A program made the position numbers and the translations under genes. Shown piece after piece: positions 11,363 to 23,012 of a stretch of DNA of 64,000 nt. Where the stretch lies: positions 868,001-932,000 of the forward strand of contig JARGXX010000016.1 of the NCBI GenBank assembly GCA_030374765.1. The letters are read 5' to 3'. The notes beneath the pieces are model-generated. The model ran no database searches and was not told where the DNA came from. It saw nothing but the letters and a program-made list of their open reading frames with translations. The stretch comes from Agarophyton chilense. Lineage: Eukaryota; Rhodophyta; Florideophyceae; Gracilariales; Gracilariaceae. Position 1 is the first letter of the stretch. Every line of letters starts with the position of its first letter.

Positions 11363-12890
11363 CCTTGCTGCTCCAATCTGGACGTCCTGAACATACACAA
11401 GTTTTTTCGATTCATCTACTGCGCTGATAGTAAACGGGCACAGCCACTCGCCGATTCTGCTGTCTACAATTTTTTCCCTCCATACCAGGACTTTATCTCC
11501 AACTTGATGCGCTGTATCAGAGGCTGGGGGCACCTTGTGTTTTAGAGCTCGAGTGATTCTCATTTTCGCCATACAGCTTTCCATCTCGCGGCGAGCCGTG
11601 TTAGCTACATCTGCCCTACTTGCAAGGTTTGCTTTGCTCTTCTGAGGCTCGCTTATGGTTTGGATGGAGGGGAACTCTCTGAAAACCAATGCGGATGGTA
11701 CCAATCCTTCAGGTCCAAGCGTGTCATTCATGGCCTTCACTGATGCAGCGAGTGCAAGTTATGGCTCGGTGGAGGGATTCTGTACCATAATTTTTCGGTA
11801 CGTTTGTCTTAGGGGTTGGTGATAGCGTTCGACAAGTCCTAGACTCGGGTGAGCTTCCACACCAGTTCTGTCGACTTGAATGTTGGATATCGCAGCAATA
11901 TCGATGAAAAGCTGACCAAAAGCGCTACCTTGGTCCACTAACATTCGATTCGAAATTCCTGTATAGATAGCTATCCAGCATGTGAGAATCTTCTTCCATA
12001 TGGTCCTTGTAGATACGCCGGCAGATTCGTGGCAGCGGAAAAGCGGGTACCTTCATCAACAATATGCAGCACAGGCTTTCTGTTTAGGTACATTATGTCT
12101 ATAAGAACTCTTTCGTTGAACTGAACGCTTTCAGCTCCAAACGATACGCGAAATCGCTTCGGTGCATTCTGTATTCTCTGACATGGATCACATCGTTTGC
12201 TGAGGTCCATCAGAACTGCCATTGTTTGCGGTGTAGCTTCTTCGGGCCTTGCTCTTCTCATCAGTGCAAAGAGTTTGTCAGCCGCCGGGTGAAAGAATTG
12301 CCGGTGTATTTTGTTTAACTGCGCCCTGGTGAAGTAGGATTGCGTTGGAAAACTCATATCAGCAAACACGTGCCCACTCTTAGATCGGCGCAGAGGCACA
12401 GACCAATCGTCTACGAAACGTTTCCAGCCCTCATTATCGTCCACATATACCCTGTGTGTGAGCCTATTGGCTTCGGTGTCCGCTATAAGAGACTCGCGGT
12501 CAAGGATATCCATCCCAAGCAGAGCTGGAATGTCCGCTTGTACGACGTTTATAGTAACCATGATGGGACAACCGTTGGGGGTTGTAGCGAGGTGAATGTC
12601 TGCTTGTCCAAGCGACTCAAACGATACGTCAGCAAACTTGTAGCGCGTGTGACACGGTACCTGGCGAAGTTTTTGCAGTCGTAGCTTGTGCTGCGATAGA
12701 ACACGCTTTAGTTCCCTAACTCCAATGACTGATTTCGGTGCTCCTATGTCGACATAGAATCCGTCTGCTCGAGAGCGATTACGCTCCTTCGCAAACTTTG
12801 TCACGAAGATGTGACTGACATTGACTTCCACGGGCACACGCATGGATTTGCACCTTGGTTGAGCAGTCCTATGCGAAGCTGCCCATCGGC
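11363..12890 (-). pseudogene. Element C: protease-integrase fragment, third Copia-order family
   Basis: Minus-strand fragments in three frames (about 12850-11971, 11944-11759, 11740-11363). First comes an aspartic protease (FYVDIGAPKSVIG, later ALLGMDIL). Then a zinc region (H-x-FFH ... CDPCQRI) and integrase with acids in LIDIMYL and LVDQGSAF and glutamate in LVERYH. Last is a C-terminal integrase part with GPEGLVPSALVF. Protease followed directly by integrase is the Copia gene order. The style resembles Copia-like polyproteins of fungi more than families A/B. The frame breaks at about 11970 and 11750, and the right LTR of element B cuts it at 11362, so no RT remains. Confidence 0.75.
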
Positions 12891-13863
12891 AAGGGCGACG
12901 GTGTTGAGGCACTAACTCTCGTCGCCCTATTGAAAAGACTGTGATGCTGGATGCATCCCTTTTTAGCACACAGTTGTAGGACAACGCTTGGAGCGGAGAC
13001 ACCACGAAGATGTTCGGGATCTTCCTCTCTTGAGAGACACGTCTCAAGGGGAGGAGACGCGTCCCGGCGGAGTACAGGAACAGAGCCACTCTGGAAAGGC
13101 ACGACGGAGTCGGGTGTAAGACCGAGGCCAATCCGGCGGGATATACCTAGAGTGTTTAGGTGAGCACGGCACAGTCCTGGGTGTAACCAATCCTAGGCGG
13201 AGCGGTACCACGGCGATTGTCGGAAAAGGAGCCAGGAAGCACTCGTATGAGGTGGACGAGCGGGGTGAGTGGGGCGGCCACTCACGAGAGCCAAAAAGTG
13301 TAACAAGAGGAAACGGAGGCGAAACCCTATGCAGAGGCGAGACTACGACAAGTGTCGGCGATTAAATATGAACCCACGGTGGTGGTAGCACTCTGGTCGA
13401 CAGAGGGGTGGATGAACTAACGTGCGACGGGCGCTCACGCAGTATGCGGTGAAGACGCGCCGAAGGCCAAGAGTTCAGGGCCAAGACTCCCTGCTTGGGA
13501 TCCCCCAAGAGGGTGTTTACTGGAGAGCAGTGCTCAACCTCCTAAGTAGTGTGGCGCGCGGCCCCTGACAGTGGGCGCGCGCCTGAAAATTAGACACTAA
13601 ATAGCGATAGCGTAGTTAAATAAATACTGAAAATTACTAAATAATACTAACCATTAGGTAGAATCCGGGCCACGTGTGGCACGCCTCGCACTCGAGCGTC
13701 GGCATCCGTGCAGTCCACGTGGTTCACCAGTGTGCACTTCCGGTCCTAACCGGCCGTCGGCATGCAATAGCGGTAAAGCTTGTCATAGACCAAGCTAGTC
13801 CTCGAGCGAGCGAAATCTCTAAGTCCTGGGAAGAAACCCCCTCGAACGGCATTGCCCTTCAAC
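12891..13863. other. Unexplained insert inside element C
   Basis: About 1 kb separating the gag and protease parts of element C. No protein family is recognised. It holds a perfect GC-rich hairpin (13553-13560 with 13576-13583) and a smaller one (13029-13035 with 13042-13048). No flanking duplication or terminal inverted repeat was found by eye. It may be a solo LTR or a small non-autonomous transposon; the edges are approximate. Confidence 0.4.
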
Positions 13864-14832
13864 AATAGCCGCCACATGGTTTGTGAACCAATCTTCATCG
13901 GTCTTTTCGACGTCTCTGCTGGCCAAGGGCTCATCTCCATTTGTTAGTTGGTCAAATAGGCGGACTTCCTCAACATCGTAACATGGTTCGTGCTGTTCAT
14001 CGTCGCCATCATTCCTGTCGGCGATCTCTTCAGTCTCTTCCTCCATTTCCAAGACAAGGTCCGACACAATGTGTACGGCGGACTCACCACTAGTCATCTT
14101 TTGACGCACAAAGTTGCCGATAGCACCAGGCTTACAACGGTGGGCTGGTTGCCATGGTCTCTGGCATTTATGGCATTCATTGCGTCGACGACTTTCTTCA
14201 AAGATTCGAGGGTGAATACGAGGAGGTGCGCCACCATTGGCATTCTTCTGGTTGATACGGAGGTCCCTTTGAGGCGGATGTTTGCGGACAAATTTTGGGT
14301 TCCGTCCGTACTGCTGATACGACATCTTTTCACTAACAATATGCGTCCCAGGGGTCTTATTGATTTCCCTGATTTCTTCTTCAAGTTGGACGCTTTCTCC
14401 CAGAGCAATAATGAAGCCATTGAACGTATATTTTAGAGTAACAATGTTGCTTACTGGTAGCCTTGCCCATGAGGATCCAACAACTGCATTTCGAAGGTAT
14501 CCAATTTTATTGGCCTCGGAGCGGAAGTGAGGAGGACATTGCGGTGCCAGGTCTTCTATGGTACTAACCACCTTAGTTAGTCCGTCGGAGGCAGTACTGA
14601 GTTTATTATCGACCATAACCTTCTCGATTCGAAGAGTGTTGAGGATACCGTAAACTTGGAGCTGGCCAGAGTTACTATTGTACTCCTCAACCATAAGATT
14701 AGCCATATCTTCGAAGGTCATATCATCTCTTGCGTTATTGAAGAAGAATGTACGTGCTGGCCTATCGAGTATATTGACGAAGTAGTCGCTCTTGTAGAGC
14801 AACGCCCAGTTAGGGGATACTTGAAGATGCAA
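13864..14832 (-). pseudogene. Element C gag, C-terminal half with zinc knuckle
   Basis: A frame of about 320 codons. It contains gag-like helical sequence, then a cysteine-histidine knuckle of the form C-x2-C-x7-H-x-C in CHKCQRPWQPAHRC, then an acidic tail (VLEMEEETEEIADRN). This knuckle style occurs in gag of fungal-type LTR elements. It is separated from the N-terminal half at 15720-16402 and the protease at about 12850 by two inserts. Confidence 0.6.
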
Positions 14833-15719
14833 CTCATAGAATGAGGATTGAACCCTCCGAGGGTTATGATTATGATCCCCTCTAAGGTGTGCTGAGGTGG
14901 CACTGTTTTCTGGTTAGAGTTCGCCTATAAGGGAAAATTCGGATGGCCCATGGTTGGATTGGCCCCGTGGTACACGTGGCTTAATTTTGGCACCGATTTT
15001 CGGATATTTGTTAGAACGTTGGACTTTTGGGCCCTGACAGTTGGATCTCCACGTGTATGGCCCTGAGCAGGTGTGCACTACTGTAGAGTTTAGTTAGTGG
15101 GCCCTACTTAGGGAGATGAGATCTGACAGTCCGAAGCTCAGAGTAAATGGCAACCAAGGTTGGTCTTCGATACCTTTAGAGGTTCTTCGTCGCCATCGTC
15201 TCGGCCTTACAACCCGGAACGGGCTCTGGTTAGCAACGCCTGCGTAGGGACACGACTCCACTTGGAGAGTGCCCACGTTTAGGTTCCGTACAACCACCCC
15301 CTTGGGACCGCTCAGACGACCTGCGTGCACGATACCCCGTGGGGGTTCTGCTTACTTGTTGCGTGCTTTTTGTGTTTCCTTTCGAGGACAGGTTTTCGCG
15401 CCTGTATTGGTTTTTTTTGTTGTTTCGCCCCTTTTCTGGTTCTCGGGTCCGGTGCCTGTTAGTGCCCGACCCTCGCTTCGTTTTTCCTCTTCGCCGGATT
15501 TTCCCCCATTCTTTGGGATACCCATACCCATTCCCGATCCAACGGTTTCTACCCCTCACCTCCGTCGGTACTGCCGGAATCCCCCGTGGGAGTTACACCC
15601 CACAGTACGGGTGGAACGGAGGGCTCTGTCTCTGAGTCTGCCTCCCCCAGGGAGCAAGGCTTCGAACACCTTGAGAGCACTTCCCGTCGCCGGGTTTTGC
15701 TCCACAGCTCTTCTGAGAT
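14833..15719. other. Second unexplained insert inside element C
   Basis: About 0.9 kb without a recognisable protein, splitting gag of element C. Near its left edge is a perfect hairpin (14851-14856 with 14860-14865). Part of it (15340-15560) is T-rich on the plus strand. No matching terminal repeats were found by eye. Confidence 0.35.
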
Positions 15720-16402
15720 GGTGTCAGTCGATGTTGACGAGCGCATACATTATAGTCGCGTAACGTCAGCTCGATCGACTGAGTTAACTCTCCTTTGAAT
15801 CTATTGTCTTTGGAATGCTGGAAAACATAAATTGCCTTTCGTGTATCTTCTGAAACTCCAGAATTCCCAGGTAAGTGGTTCTCCTTCGCGCGATACGATG
15901 GGCGTGAACCACGCTCGTTATTTCCACTTAGTGACTCATTATTTCTGACAGGTCGGGTTCGGCCTTCTCTGCTAGAAATAACTACAGCCTCCTGCACGTG
16001 GTCGACCGATGTTTGGTCCCTTTCTTCGCTCATCTGTCGAGTAGTTCTAGCGCGAGGATGAACCAGGTTCGACAGCGCAGTAGGGTTGGCAAGGCGAGAA
16101 GCAGATCTACTCCGGCGGTAAAGGGCGACTCCTTGTTCCATGGTTTCAGCAGATGCTGCAAGAAAATGCATAAACCAGACATGAGTCATCAACGAGCGGT
16201 TAGTGGTCTCATATGATTCCAAGTGAAGGGTCGTAGTAAGTCCTTCTGGTATGTTATTCAGATCGTATATCTCTAAAACGTCTCTGAGAAGCTGAACTGG
16301 AAACAGTGCCATGTTAAAGAATTTAATATCCAAGATTGTATCAAGAGAAGGCATAAAGCTCTTCAGCGTTAACTCCAAATCTCCTTTACGTGTTGGCGTC
16401 AA
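15720..16402 (-). pseudogene. Element C gag, N-terminal half
   Basis: Minus-strand frame beginning MTPTRKGDLELTLKSF, with helical gag-like sequence and an arginine-rich middle, ending in IELTLRDYNVCARQHR near 15720. The link to the frame at 14832 rests on strand, order and gag-like character; homology to a named gag family was not recognised. Frame remnants may continue upstream to about 16560. Confidence 0.45.
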
Positions 16403-17809
16403 AAAAAGTGCAGAACCATCCTATTCAACATCAAAAAAAGTTGCAATGTGTAAAGCGCACATTCACGTAAGGCTTCGCCTGTTTCGGTAGTTGGCTCAAC
16501 AACAGTAGTAGAAAGTCGAAGGCGCTCATAGCGCGATATAGTACTCGATCGAGTAGAAGCCATCGGTTAAAGTATCACAACAAACAGCGCTCAAGAATCC
16601 GGATTACCGTTTGGACGCGTCTGTTGCAAGGATTTCGCTTCGCACATAACACAGTTTACGTGGTTTGGTGAAGGTAATTTGAAAAGGGATGGGCAAGGAG
16701 AGACAAACGCGTCTCTTCGCGTTCGTTAGTAAAGAAGTCGAAAGACCGTTCTTTACTATTATTCCTCCTGCCCCCCGCCTCATCCTCGTCGCGCAAGGCG
16801 AGAGCTGCGATACACTATACGCGACGTTGCGAGCGCGCTGTGCCACAAATTGGCACAACGCACAGTGTGACTAAAAAAAAAATAAATTAAGCCATGCGCA
16901 ACGCGCATCTTCAAAACGAGATCACGACGCTCTCACTTTGTAGACCCCGCCTAGCCATCTACAGTTATTATAGCGTACCATGAATAAAAGAAGGTTTTTT
17001 GTTCTATTCTAATTTCGCACTCTACAGTAGCCTTTGCCTGTTATCTTGAAAGAACAGGAGCGTTTTTAAAAGATGGACCCAGTTTTGATACTTGTTTTAT
17101 TTGGTTTCTAGGCAGGCTACCTTTCAATTAAAACACTCAACAAGAAGTCAAATAACATAAAGAATGTGGGGGTGTTCTATTCTAATTTCGGTCACTGTAA
17201 TGGTTGGTTGATGTCTCTTACGGATGGTTGTAAGGTTTTGAAAGTAGTTTCATGTCACGCATGCTCACTACCGTCACGGGGGTTATTCTATACATGAAAT
17301 TTCTCAGACTTCTGCAGAAAGAAATACTGTGCTCAGGAGCTCAAAATCGGGGGTCATCCTTCGGGTAATGCATCACGTAGGCCATAAATATTTCAGGGCT
17401 ATTCTACGGGCCGAAATTTGTTGGAGAGGTCGTTCGCTTGTCAGGGAAATAAAAGTACGTTGTGACATAGGAAATTTACAAGAGTTAGTTCGGAATCCTG
17501 TACATCTACAATCGCGCTTTACAACGGTTTCCGCACTTCAATATAGTTCGGGCTTGAGCAATATGCCCATAGCGGAAGACGTCATCGAGACCGCTGGAAA
17601 CGTCCATTTCACGATTCATCTTATTCTAGAACAGAAACGATTCGTTGCCCTTGAGCACAATCTTCACTCATCTTCCGCTCTTCCCACCCCCCTCTCCGTG
17701 ACCGGTTTGCTCAAAAAGTTCAGTTCAACCTTTCATGACTATGGTCCTTTCAGAAACGACAGGAACATGAGATGAACGGACTATGCGTCCAGAACAGTGA
17801 CAGGGCATG
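16403..17809. other. Intergenic region with four related short repeats
   Basis: No gene recognised. A 17-bp sequence (gttctattctaatttcg) occurs exactly at 17001-17017 and 17174-17190. Looser relatives of the form ATTCTA then about 6-8 bases then AAATTT occur at about 17284 and 17402, each preceded by G-rich sequence. A 148-codon frame at 17329-17775 shows no family features and probably overlaps the 3' end of the heat shock factor transcript. Confidence 0.5.
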
Positions 17810-20014
17810 TTAGCCGTCTGCAAACGATTCGATTTTCTTCGCCAAAGCATGAATATCCGTACCCTCTGGTAAATGCATTAGTGGGGGTGGAAGTCCAGGA
17901 TCGTCTGCCGACAATTCCAAAAAGTCCTCAATGACACGTTCGTTTTCTGCGGAAGTAGAACATTGGCCATTTATCTTCACAGAACCTGGATCTACCCCGA
18001 ACGACAGGTTAAACTCTTTGTCGTCAAAGGCTTTGTCGAAGTCAGGTGTGTCGAGATGAGTACCCTTCGATTGCGATCGAGGTTTTTCCAGAGCACTTTC
18101 AATCGCCTCCATAGTCATGCTCGTATTAGGGGTACATGGCATATCTTCCAGAAAATCAAGTGCTCGGTCAACGTCAGGATGCATTCCATGCTTCTCATGG
18201 TCAGCAGTGGCCATATTTACATCATCGGGGTTTGACATAAAAACATCTCCGTTGGGGGCAGTATTCTCTACATCTGCATTCGCCCCAATCACACCATTGA
18301 TTGTATGAGTGTCAGAATTCCCGTGCCTCGGTAATGGTGGTGTGCGTGGTAGTTCAGGAGTGTGAAGGAACGCGGTGGGCGAAACCGGACTTTGGATTGT
18401 TCCATTTTGAAGTGGAGGTTGAGCATGCAACGGTTGAACGTGAGCTGCTTCATACGCCGCCGCAAGGACACGAGGGCTTGCGAAAGGGATGGGCTGTTGT
18501 GTCGGGAATTGAGTCGGTGTAGATTGAGGGGCACCAGCATGAGAAACTTTTAGGTTGGTTCCAGTGCCGTCTGGCTTCCTTGCTTTCGCACGTCTCACAG
18601 TTTTGGAAGCAATACAGTTTGTTTGAGTGTTTGGAGAGAAGGAGACAGGACTGGTCGGTGTTGGAAGCACACTGACTGCTGGAAGGGAAACAATACCCAT
18701 GGAGGCGCTTGTGGGCATACTAGCAGGGAGTATACTGGATGCTCTTGGGGCAGCGGTCGTATTTGGTGCGCTCACGAGAGGTGAAGATCCATTCGGGGTA
18801 AGCGAAACGGGTTGAGGTGAGATTCTCGCTGCTGTGGCTGGGATTGCAGTGTTCGCCGACCCTTTTTGCGGGATAACCGGATTAGACAAAGTAAGGGGCG
18901 CGGTGAAAGCCGCAGGTGCTAGAGGCACTAATTGCGGAGACGTTGATGGGGTACTTGGGTTCCAAGGGGTGGGTGTTACTGCAGGTGGGGATGTTGACGG
19001 TTCGGTGGCAGTTATAGGTTTTGGAGCAGAAACAGGAGGGGTATAAACGGGAGGGTGCAAAAGAGCAACGGTGTTTTCGGCAGTTGGTGGCATGATACGC
19101 CTTGAGGTGGATATGGATGCAGAGTTTTCTTCCTGAGGCAGCTCCTGTACAGTGGCCGGCTCAAAGGATATACGCGTTGGTGATTGAGAGGGTGTTTGCG
19201 ACTGAGCTTGTGGTTGTGATGGTGAACGCGAGATATCGACACCCATTTGCTGCATCATAACCCGCAAAGCATCTACAGAAGAACGGCCTGTAGGATGTGA
19301 AATGCTTGCAACTTGGTTAGGCGGTTGTTCGACTATCATGGCATCAGGGTCTTCGACGGAAGTCGCCGGCAATCGCTTTCGTTTCCGCGAAGCCATTGCT
19401 TCAGAGTAAGGTTGCAATACCTGCGAAAAGTAGTGCATGATGAACGCCTGCATCTGTTTTGACGAGTTTTCCAGACTTGCAACGCGTGTCTCAAGATTCT
19501 CGCATCGGGTTTTTAGCTGCTCTTCTTTCTGACGAGTGACGACGAGTTCTTTGATAAGCAAATCTTTGTCACGTTTTAGAGATTTGAGTTCTCCCTCCAG
19601 ACCATAATGACCAAGCTCGACTACCGCATTTTGTGTGAGAGCTGCGGGTAAAACCGCATTCGAACTCTGCGATTGTTTTGGGCGCCGTCGGGTTATATTC
19701 TTCAGTAGGTCAGGTCTGTCACGACGAAATGAATCATGACCAAACATCCACTTATCAGGGTTTTGCTTGTGAAAGCCATACTGGTTAAGCTGACGCACGA
19801 AGCTAGAGAAGTTGTTGTGTTTAAAGTACTTTGGTAGAATGTCGCGGCCAAACTCAGACGGTTTGTGCACGGTGAAAGATAGACCTTTGTCGTCAGTCCA
19901 GGAAACGAGAGCGTGGGTGCTAGGATCACTAACAAGTTGGTATAACTTTGTGAGGAACGGAGGGGTTTGTGTAGGTAAGGCTTGTGGATTTCTGGTCGGA
20001 GCATTGGCGGTCAT
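17810..20014 (-). CDS. HSF: Heat shock transcription factor
   Basis: 734 residues from the ATG at 20014. The open frame extends 37 codons further, but the ATG in MTANAPTRN places the DNA-binding domain near the N-terminus as usual. Residues 18-112 are the winged-helix HSF domain ([22 protein letters not shown] ..., then [15 protein letters not shown]). Residues about 131-198 form a heptad-rich oligomerisation region (HR-A/B), followed by a KRKR nuclear signal at 211-214. The rest is a long Pro/Ser/Thr-rich region. The C-terminus has acidic-hydrophobic patches ([20 protein letters not shown]) like activation motifs. The protein would trimerise and bind GAA/TTC elements in stress promoters. It has no visible intron. 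It is longer than a typical plant HSF because of the low-complexity part. Confidence 0.96.
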   Translation of the reverse strand: MTANAPTRNPQALPTQTPPFLTKLYQLVSDPSTHALVSWTDDKGLSFTVHKPSEFGRDILPKYFKHNNFSSFVRQLNQYGFHKQNPDKWMFGHDSFRRDRPDLLKNITRRRPKQSQSSNAVLPAALTQNAVVELGHYGLEGELKSLKRDKDLLIKELVVTRQKEEQLKTRCENLETRVASLENSSKQMQAFIMHYFSQVLQPYSEAMASRKRKRLPATSVEDPDAMIVEQPPNQVASISHPTGRSSVDALRVMMQQMGVDISRSPSQPQAQSQTPSQSPTRISFEPATVQELPQEENSASISTSRRIMPPTAENTVALLHPPVYTPPVSAPKPITATEPSTSPPAVTPTPWNPSTPSTSPQLVPLAPAAFTAPLTLSNPVIPQKGSANTAIPATAARISPQPVSLTPNGSSPLVSAPNTTAAPRASSILPASMPTSASMGIVSLPAVSVLPTPTSPVSFSPNTQTNCIASKTVRRAKARKPDGTGTNLKVSHAGAPQSTPTQFPTQQPIPFASPRVLAAAYEAAHVQPLHAQPPLQNGTIQSPVSPTAFLHTPELPRTPPLPRHGNSDTHTINGVIGANADVENTAPNGDVFMSNPDDVNMATADHEKHGMHPDVDRALDFLEDMPCTPNTSMTMEAIESALEKPRSQSKGTHLDTPDFDKAFDDKEFNLSFGVDPGSVKINGQCSTSAENERVIEDFLELSADDPGLPPPLMHLPEGTDIHALAKKIESFADG

Positions 20015-20560
20015 GATAAACGGGAGCACGAGACCACTGAGTTCGAAACGAACTTTTCGAAGCGAACTGGGCTCTGATGAAAGCTCAACGGGAAGGATGA
20101 GAATTGGTTTGCAAACGGAAAACACGAGTGGCAGTCGATGGAGAGTGAGATTTCACAAGGGGCACGGATGGTGCTAACGAAAAGAGTTAAGCACGGCCAC
20201 GGGCGACTTGGGGACGAATCTTGTCATGGGAAGCATTCCACTATGCATACTCATCGTAAAGGCTCAAAATCCATAAAATGTGGCCCAGTGCTTGGGAGTA
20301 TTTTGCAACTGTAAGCCTTCGAAACTAATTGAACAGCATTGCCTTAACACGTGGCACACAACTTGCGTTTCACAGTTCGCACCAAACCAAGGTTGAGCCT
20401 GCAGTGCTATGTCTGCACCCACAACTCTCGGAGCAACGAGACCAAAGAGACATACGCCTTCGTGCAGTCACTTGATCTCGTGGAATTACCTTCATTCTTC
20501 GTTAAACGCTAGGTGCTATTAACGGCAAGGCTTCTTTTTCGAAACGGAAGTTTTCGCGAA
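20015..20560. promoter_or_regulatory. Divergent promoter region HSF / Der, with HSE-like cluster
   Basis: About 546 bp between two divergent start codons. At 20041-20068, just upstream of the HSF ATG, are closely spaced GAA and TTC units (GAA at 20045, 20050, 20059, 20064; TTC at 20056). Both GAA pairs keep the 5-bp spacing of heat shock elements, with a one-base register shift between them. This suggests HSF autoregulation. No clear TATA box is seen. Confidence 0.45.
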
Positions 20561-22093
20561 ATGCATCAGTTCCCTGCCTTCGCGTCACCGGTGTCGCTGT
20601 CTCCGGCAAGAAATCACGTCAACCTTTCTTGTCGTCCTTGCACCGAGACGCTTGGGAGGCCGATACGGCGGCGACGCGTGCGGGCTTGTACAACGAAGCC
20701 CGTGACCACGGCAGTTTCGTCAGTTCCGCCAATTCCATCAGTCCCATTGCAAAAGTTACCCACGGTTGCTGTTGTGGGGCGTCCGAATGTGGGAAAGTCT
20801 ACTCTGGTTAATCGTCTCACGCACTCATTTCGCGGGGGTGCAATTGTTGAGAATGTCGTCGGAATCACTCGTGATCGCATGTATCGCCCGACCGAGTGGG
20901 GCGGCTATCATTTTCGCGTTGTCGATACTGGTGGGCTTGTTTTTGATGACCAGTCGACTTTTCTTCCTGAGATTAGATCTCAGGCTATGATTGCCATAGA
21001 AGAGGCTGCTGCAGTTGTTTTGTGTGTTGATGGACAAGCGGGGTTGAATCCTCTCGACATTGACCTAGCCGACTTCTTGAGGAAGTCGGCCTCTAACGTT
21101 CCCGTTTTTGTAGCTGTCAATAAGTGTGAGAGCCACCACGGCTCAGTCATGGCTATCGATTTCTGGGAGTTGGGCCTCGGAGAGCCGATTCCGGTTAGCG
21201 CTATACATGGCAGTGGGACTGGGGATCTTCTCGATAGCGTCGTCGCAGCTATCCCGAAGGTTGATGTTGTCGCGGAAGATGAAGTCATCAACGTGGCCAT
21301 TGTGGGACGACCGAACGTTGGAAAGAGCAGTCTGCTAAACCTATTAACTGGTAGTGAACGTGCCATCGTCAGTGAGGTTCCCGGTACTACACGCGATGCA
21401 GTTGACGAGGTTATTACTGTTCACAGCAAGAAATATCGCCTCATCGATACTGCTGGTATACGGCGGAAGACGAACGTGTCTTTTGGAACCGAATTCTTCA
21501 TGATAAATCGCGCATTTAAAGCCATTCGACGTGCAGACGTAGTACTGCTGATGCTAGACGTCACAGAGTCTTCAGAGCAAGACAGGAAGATTGCAGACCG
21601 AATTGTTGATGAAGGTAAGGCGTGCGTCGTGTTGGCGAATAAGTGGGACCTTGTGCCCGACAAAGACAATAGTATCTACAAAAAAGCGACAGAAGCTGTG
21701 CAAGAGCGAACAGTATCTATCTCATGGGCACCCATTGAACTTATTTCTGTTTTGGAGAAGAAAAGAGTCAGCAAAGTAATATCTTTGGTTGATGAGGCTT
21801 TGGAGCAACATCGCAGACGTGTGTCGACAGCTGTTCTAAATGAGGTATTACGGGATGCAGTTGAATGGCACAAGCCCCCGAGCACCAGAGCAGCAAAGCA
21901 AGGACGAATTTATTATTGCACGCAAGTAGCCAGCAGACCTCCGACCATTGCAATGTTTGTCAATGATCCACGACTCTTCCATGACAATTACCGAAGATAC
22001 ATGATGGGTCAGTTTCGGAAAGCTCTCGGATTCTTTGGCACGCCGGTGCGGCTCGTGTGGAGGGGCAAAGCAAGGGCTCCGACCCTTGGGTAA
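20561..22093 (+). CDS. der: GTPase Der/EngA, probably plastid-targeted
   Basis: 510 residues from the ATG at 20561; the frame continues to a GTG at 20513, but the ATG is the first standard start. Two tandem GTPase domains are the signature of Der/EngA. The first has GRPNVGKST (residues 73-81), DTGG and NKCE. The second has GRPNVGKSS (about residue 248), DTAGIRRK and NKWD. A KH-like C-terminal domain follows. Der acts in assembly of the large bacterial-type ribosomal subunit. The first 65 residues are rich in Ser, Pro and Arg with few acids ([15 protein letters not shown]...) and absent from bacterial Der, so a plastid transit peptide is likely. It is divergent from HSF. No intron. Confidence 0.95.
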   Translation: MHQFPAFASPVSLSPARNHVNLSCRPCTETLGRPIRRRRVRACTTKPVTTAVSSVPPIPSVPLQKLPTVAVVGRPNVGKSTLVNRLTHSFRGGAIVENVVGITRDRMYRPTEWGGYHFRVVDTGGLVFDDQSTFLPEIRSQAMIAIEEAAAVVLCVDGQAGLNPLDIDLADFLRKSASNVPVFVAVNKCESHHGSVMAIDFWELGLGEPIPVSAIHGSGTGDLLDSVVAAIPKVDVVAEDEVINVAIVGRPNVGKSSLLNLLTGSERAIVSEVPGTTRDAVDEVITVHSKKYRLIDTAGIRRKTNVSFGTEFFMINRAFKAIRRADVVLLMLDVTESSEQDRKIADRIVDEGKACVVLANKWDLVPDKDNSIYKKATEAVQERTVSISWAPIELISVLEKKRVSKVISLVDEALEQHRRRVSTAVLNEVLRDAVEWHKPPSTRAAKQGRIYYCTQVASRPPTIAMFVNDPRLFHDNYRRYMMGQFRKALGFFGTPVRLVWRGKARAPTLG

Positions 22094-22304
22094 AGTTTGC
22101 TATTTGTTGATTCTTTCTCAATCATTGTGATTTTCTTGACCCGTGAGCAGTACTGTTTTTCTTGTTGAGCGTTCATTTGGAGAAGTATCAACAATATAAC
22201 AAGGTCTCTCGGTCTGAAAGGTCTGGTTTTTTACGGAATGAACGATCGGGGCCGTCATAAGTGCTGAGCTCCCTTGAGCTTTGATATCAATATGCATCAT
22301 CATT

Positions 22305-23012
22305 CTACTGCTCTTTTCGCGGAAGTGCTGGCTCAAAAATTTGTTTCGTCTTTTGGTAGACTTGTTCGATATCGCCAACATCAGACTCTACAACATGCAG
22401 CATTCCCTTATTCCGATAGTGCTCCACGACCGGCATGGTCTTTTTCTGAAATGTGTCCAAACGTCTGCACACCACTTCTTCTACATCATCTGAACGACCG
22501 CTCGTGGTGCCACGCTTCAGGAGGCGTTCGACCATGGTCGTTGTTGAGCACTTTATAAACAGTACAAACTCACACGCCGCGATCACACGCTCGAATTCCT
22601 TGGCTTGGTCCATTGCTCGTGGAAAGCCATCAATTAAAATACCGTCACAAGTACCGGCAAGCTTCTGTAGCTCGTCCCGGAGCAGGCCCATTGTCACATG
22701 TCCTGGAACAATATCTCCTCTTTGCATTATTCCCGCAATGCTATGGCCGAGCGGTGTGTCGTTCTTGGCCTCCTCTCTGAGTAGATCACCTACACAGACC
22801 TGAGCCAGATCAAAATCACGCCTTAGCATCGAACATTGCGTTCCCTTGCCGCTACCGGGGCCTCCTAAAACAAAGAAAACCCGAGTGTCAATGGGCCGTG
22901 AAGCTGCTTTCCCCGAGACTGAGGGTGGCGCAGTGCATGATGTGCACACCCTATGGGGTACAGAGAAACGTCGATGTAGACGGAAAGGTTTCGGGCTTAC
23001 GAAGGCAATCAT
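22305..23012 (-). CDS. UMP/CMP kinase-like nucleoside monophosphate kinase
   Basis: 235 residues from the ATG at 23012. The P-loop GGPGSGKGT is at residues 50-58. The NMP-binding region follows (VGDLLREEAKNDTPLG, IVPGHVTMGLL), then DGFPRAMDQA. A short LID, RGTTSGRSDD, near residue 170 is the form found in UMP/CMP kinases, not the long-LID adenylate kinases. It would phosphorylate UMP and CMP to the diphosphates with ATP. The 45-residue N-terminal extension (MIAFVSPKPFRLHRRF...) is basic, hydroxylated and not part of the fold, suggesting import into plastid or mitochondrion. It is convergent with Der (about 210 bp apart) and divergent from CPSF1. Confidence 0.9.
   Translation of the reverse strand: MIAFVSPKPFRLHRRFSVPHRVCTSCTAPPSVSGKAASRPIDTRVFFVLGGPGSGKGTQCSMLRRDFDLAQVCVGDLLREEAKNDTPLGHSIAGIMQRGDIVPGHVTMGLLRDELQKLAGTCDGILIDGFPRAMDQAKEFERVIAACEFVLFIKCSTTTMVERLLKRGTTSGRSDDVEEVVCRRLDTFQKKTMPVVEHYRNKGMLHVVESDVGDIEQVYQKTKQIFEPALPRKEQ

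Noticed and set aside
4746-11367. Target site duplication of Copia element B
   Set aside because: The flanking 5-mers gatga and ccttg differ.
17329-17775. 148-codon plus-strand frame as a gene
   Set aside because: No family features. It overlaps the likely 3' UTR of HSF and contains the short repeats.
20070-20090. Hammerhead ribozyme core (ctgatga followed by aa)
   Set aside because: No GAAA after a stem and no third helix with a cleavage triplet.
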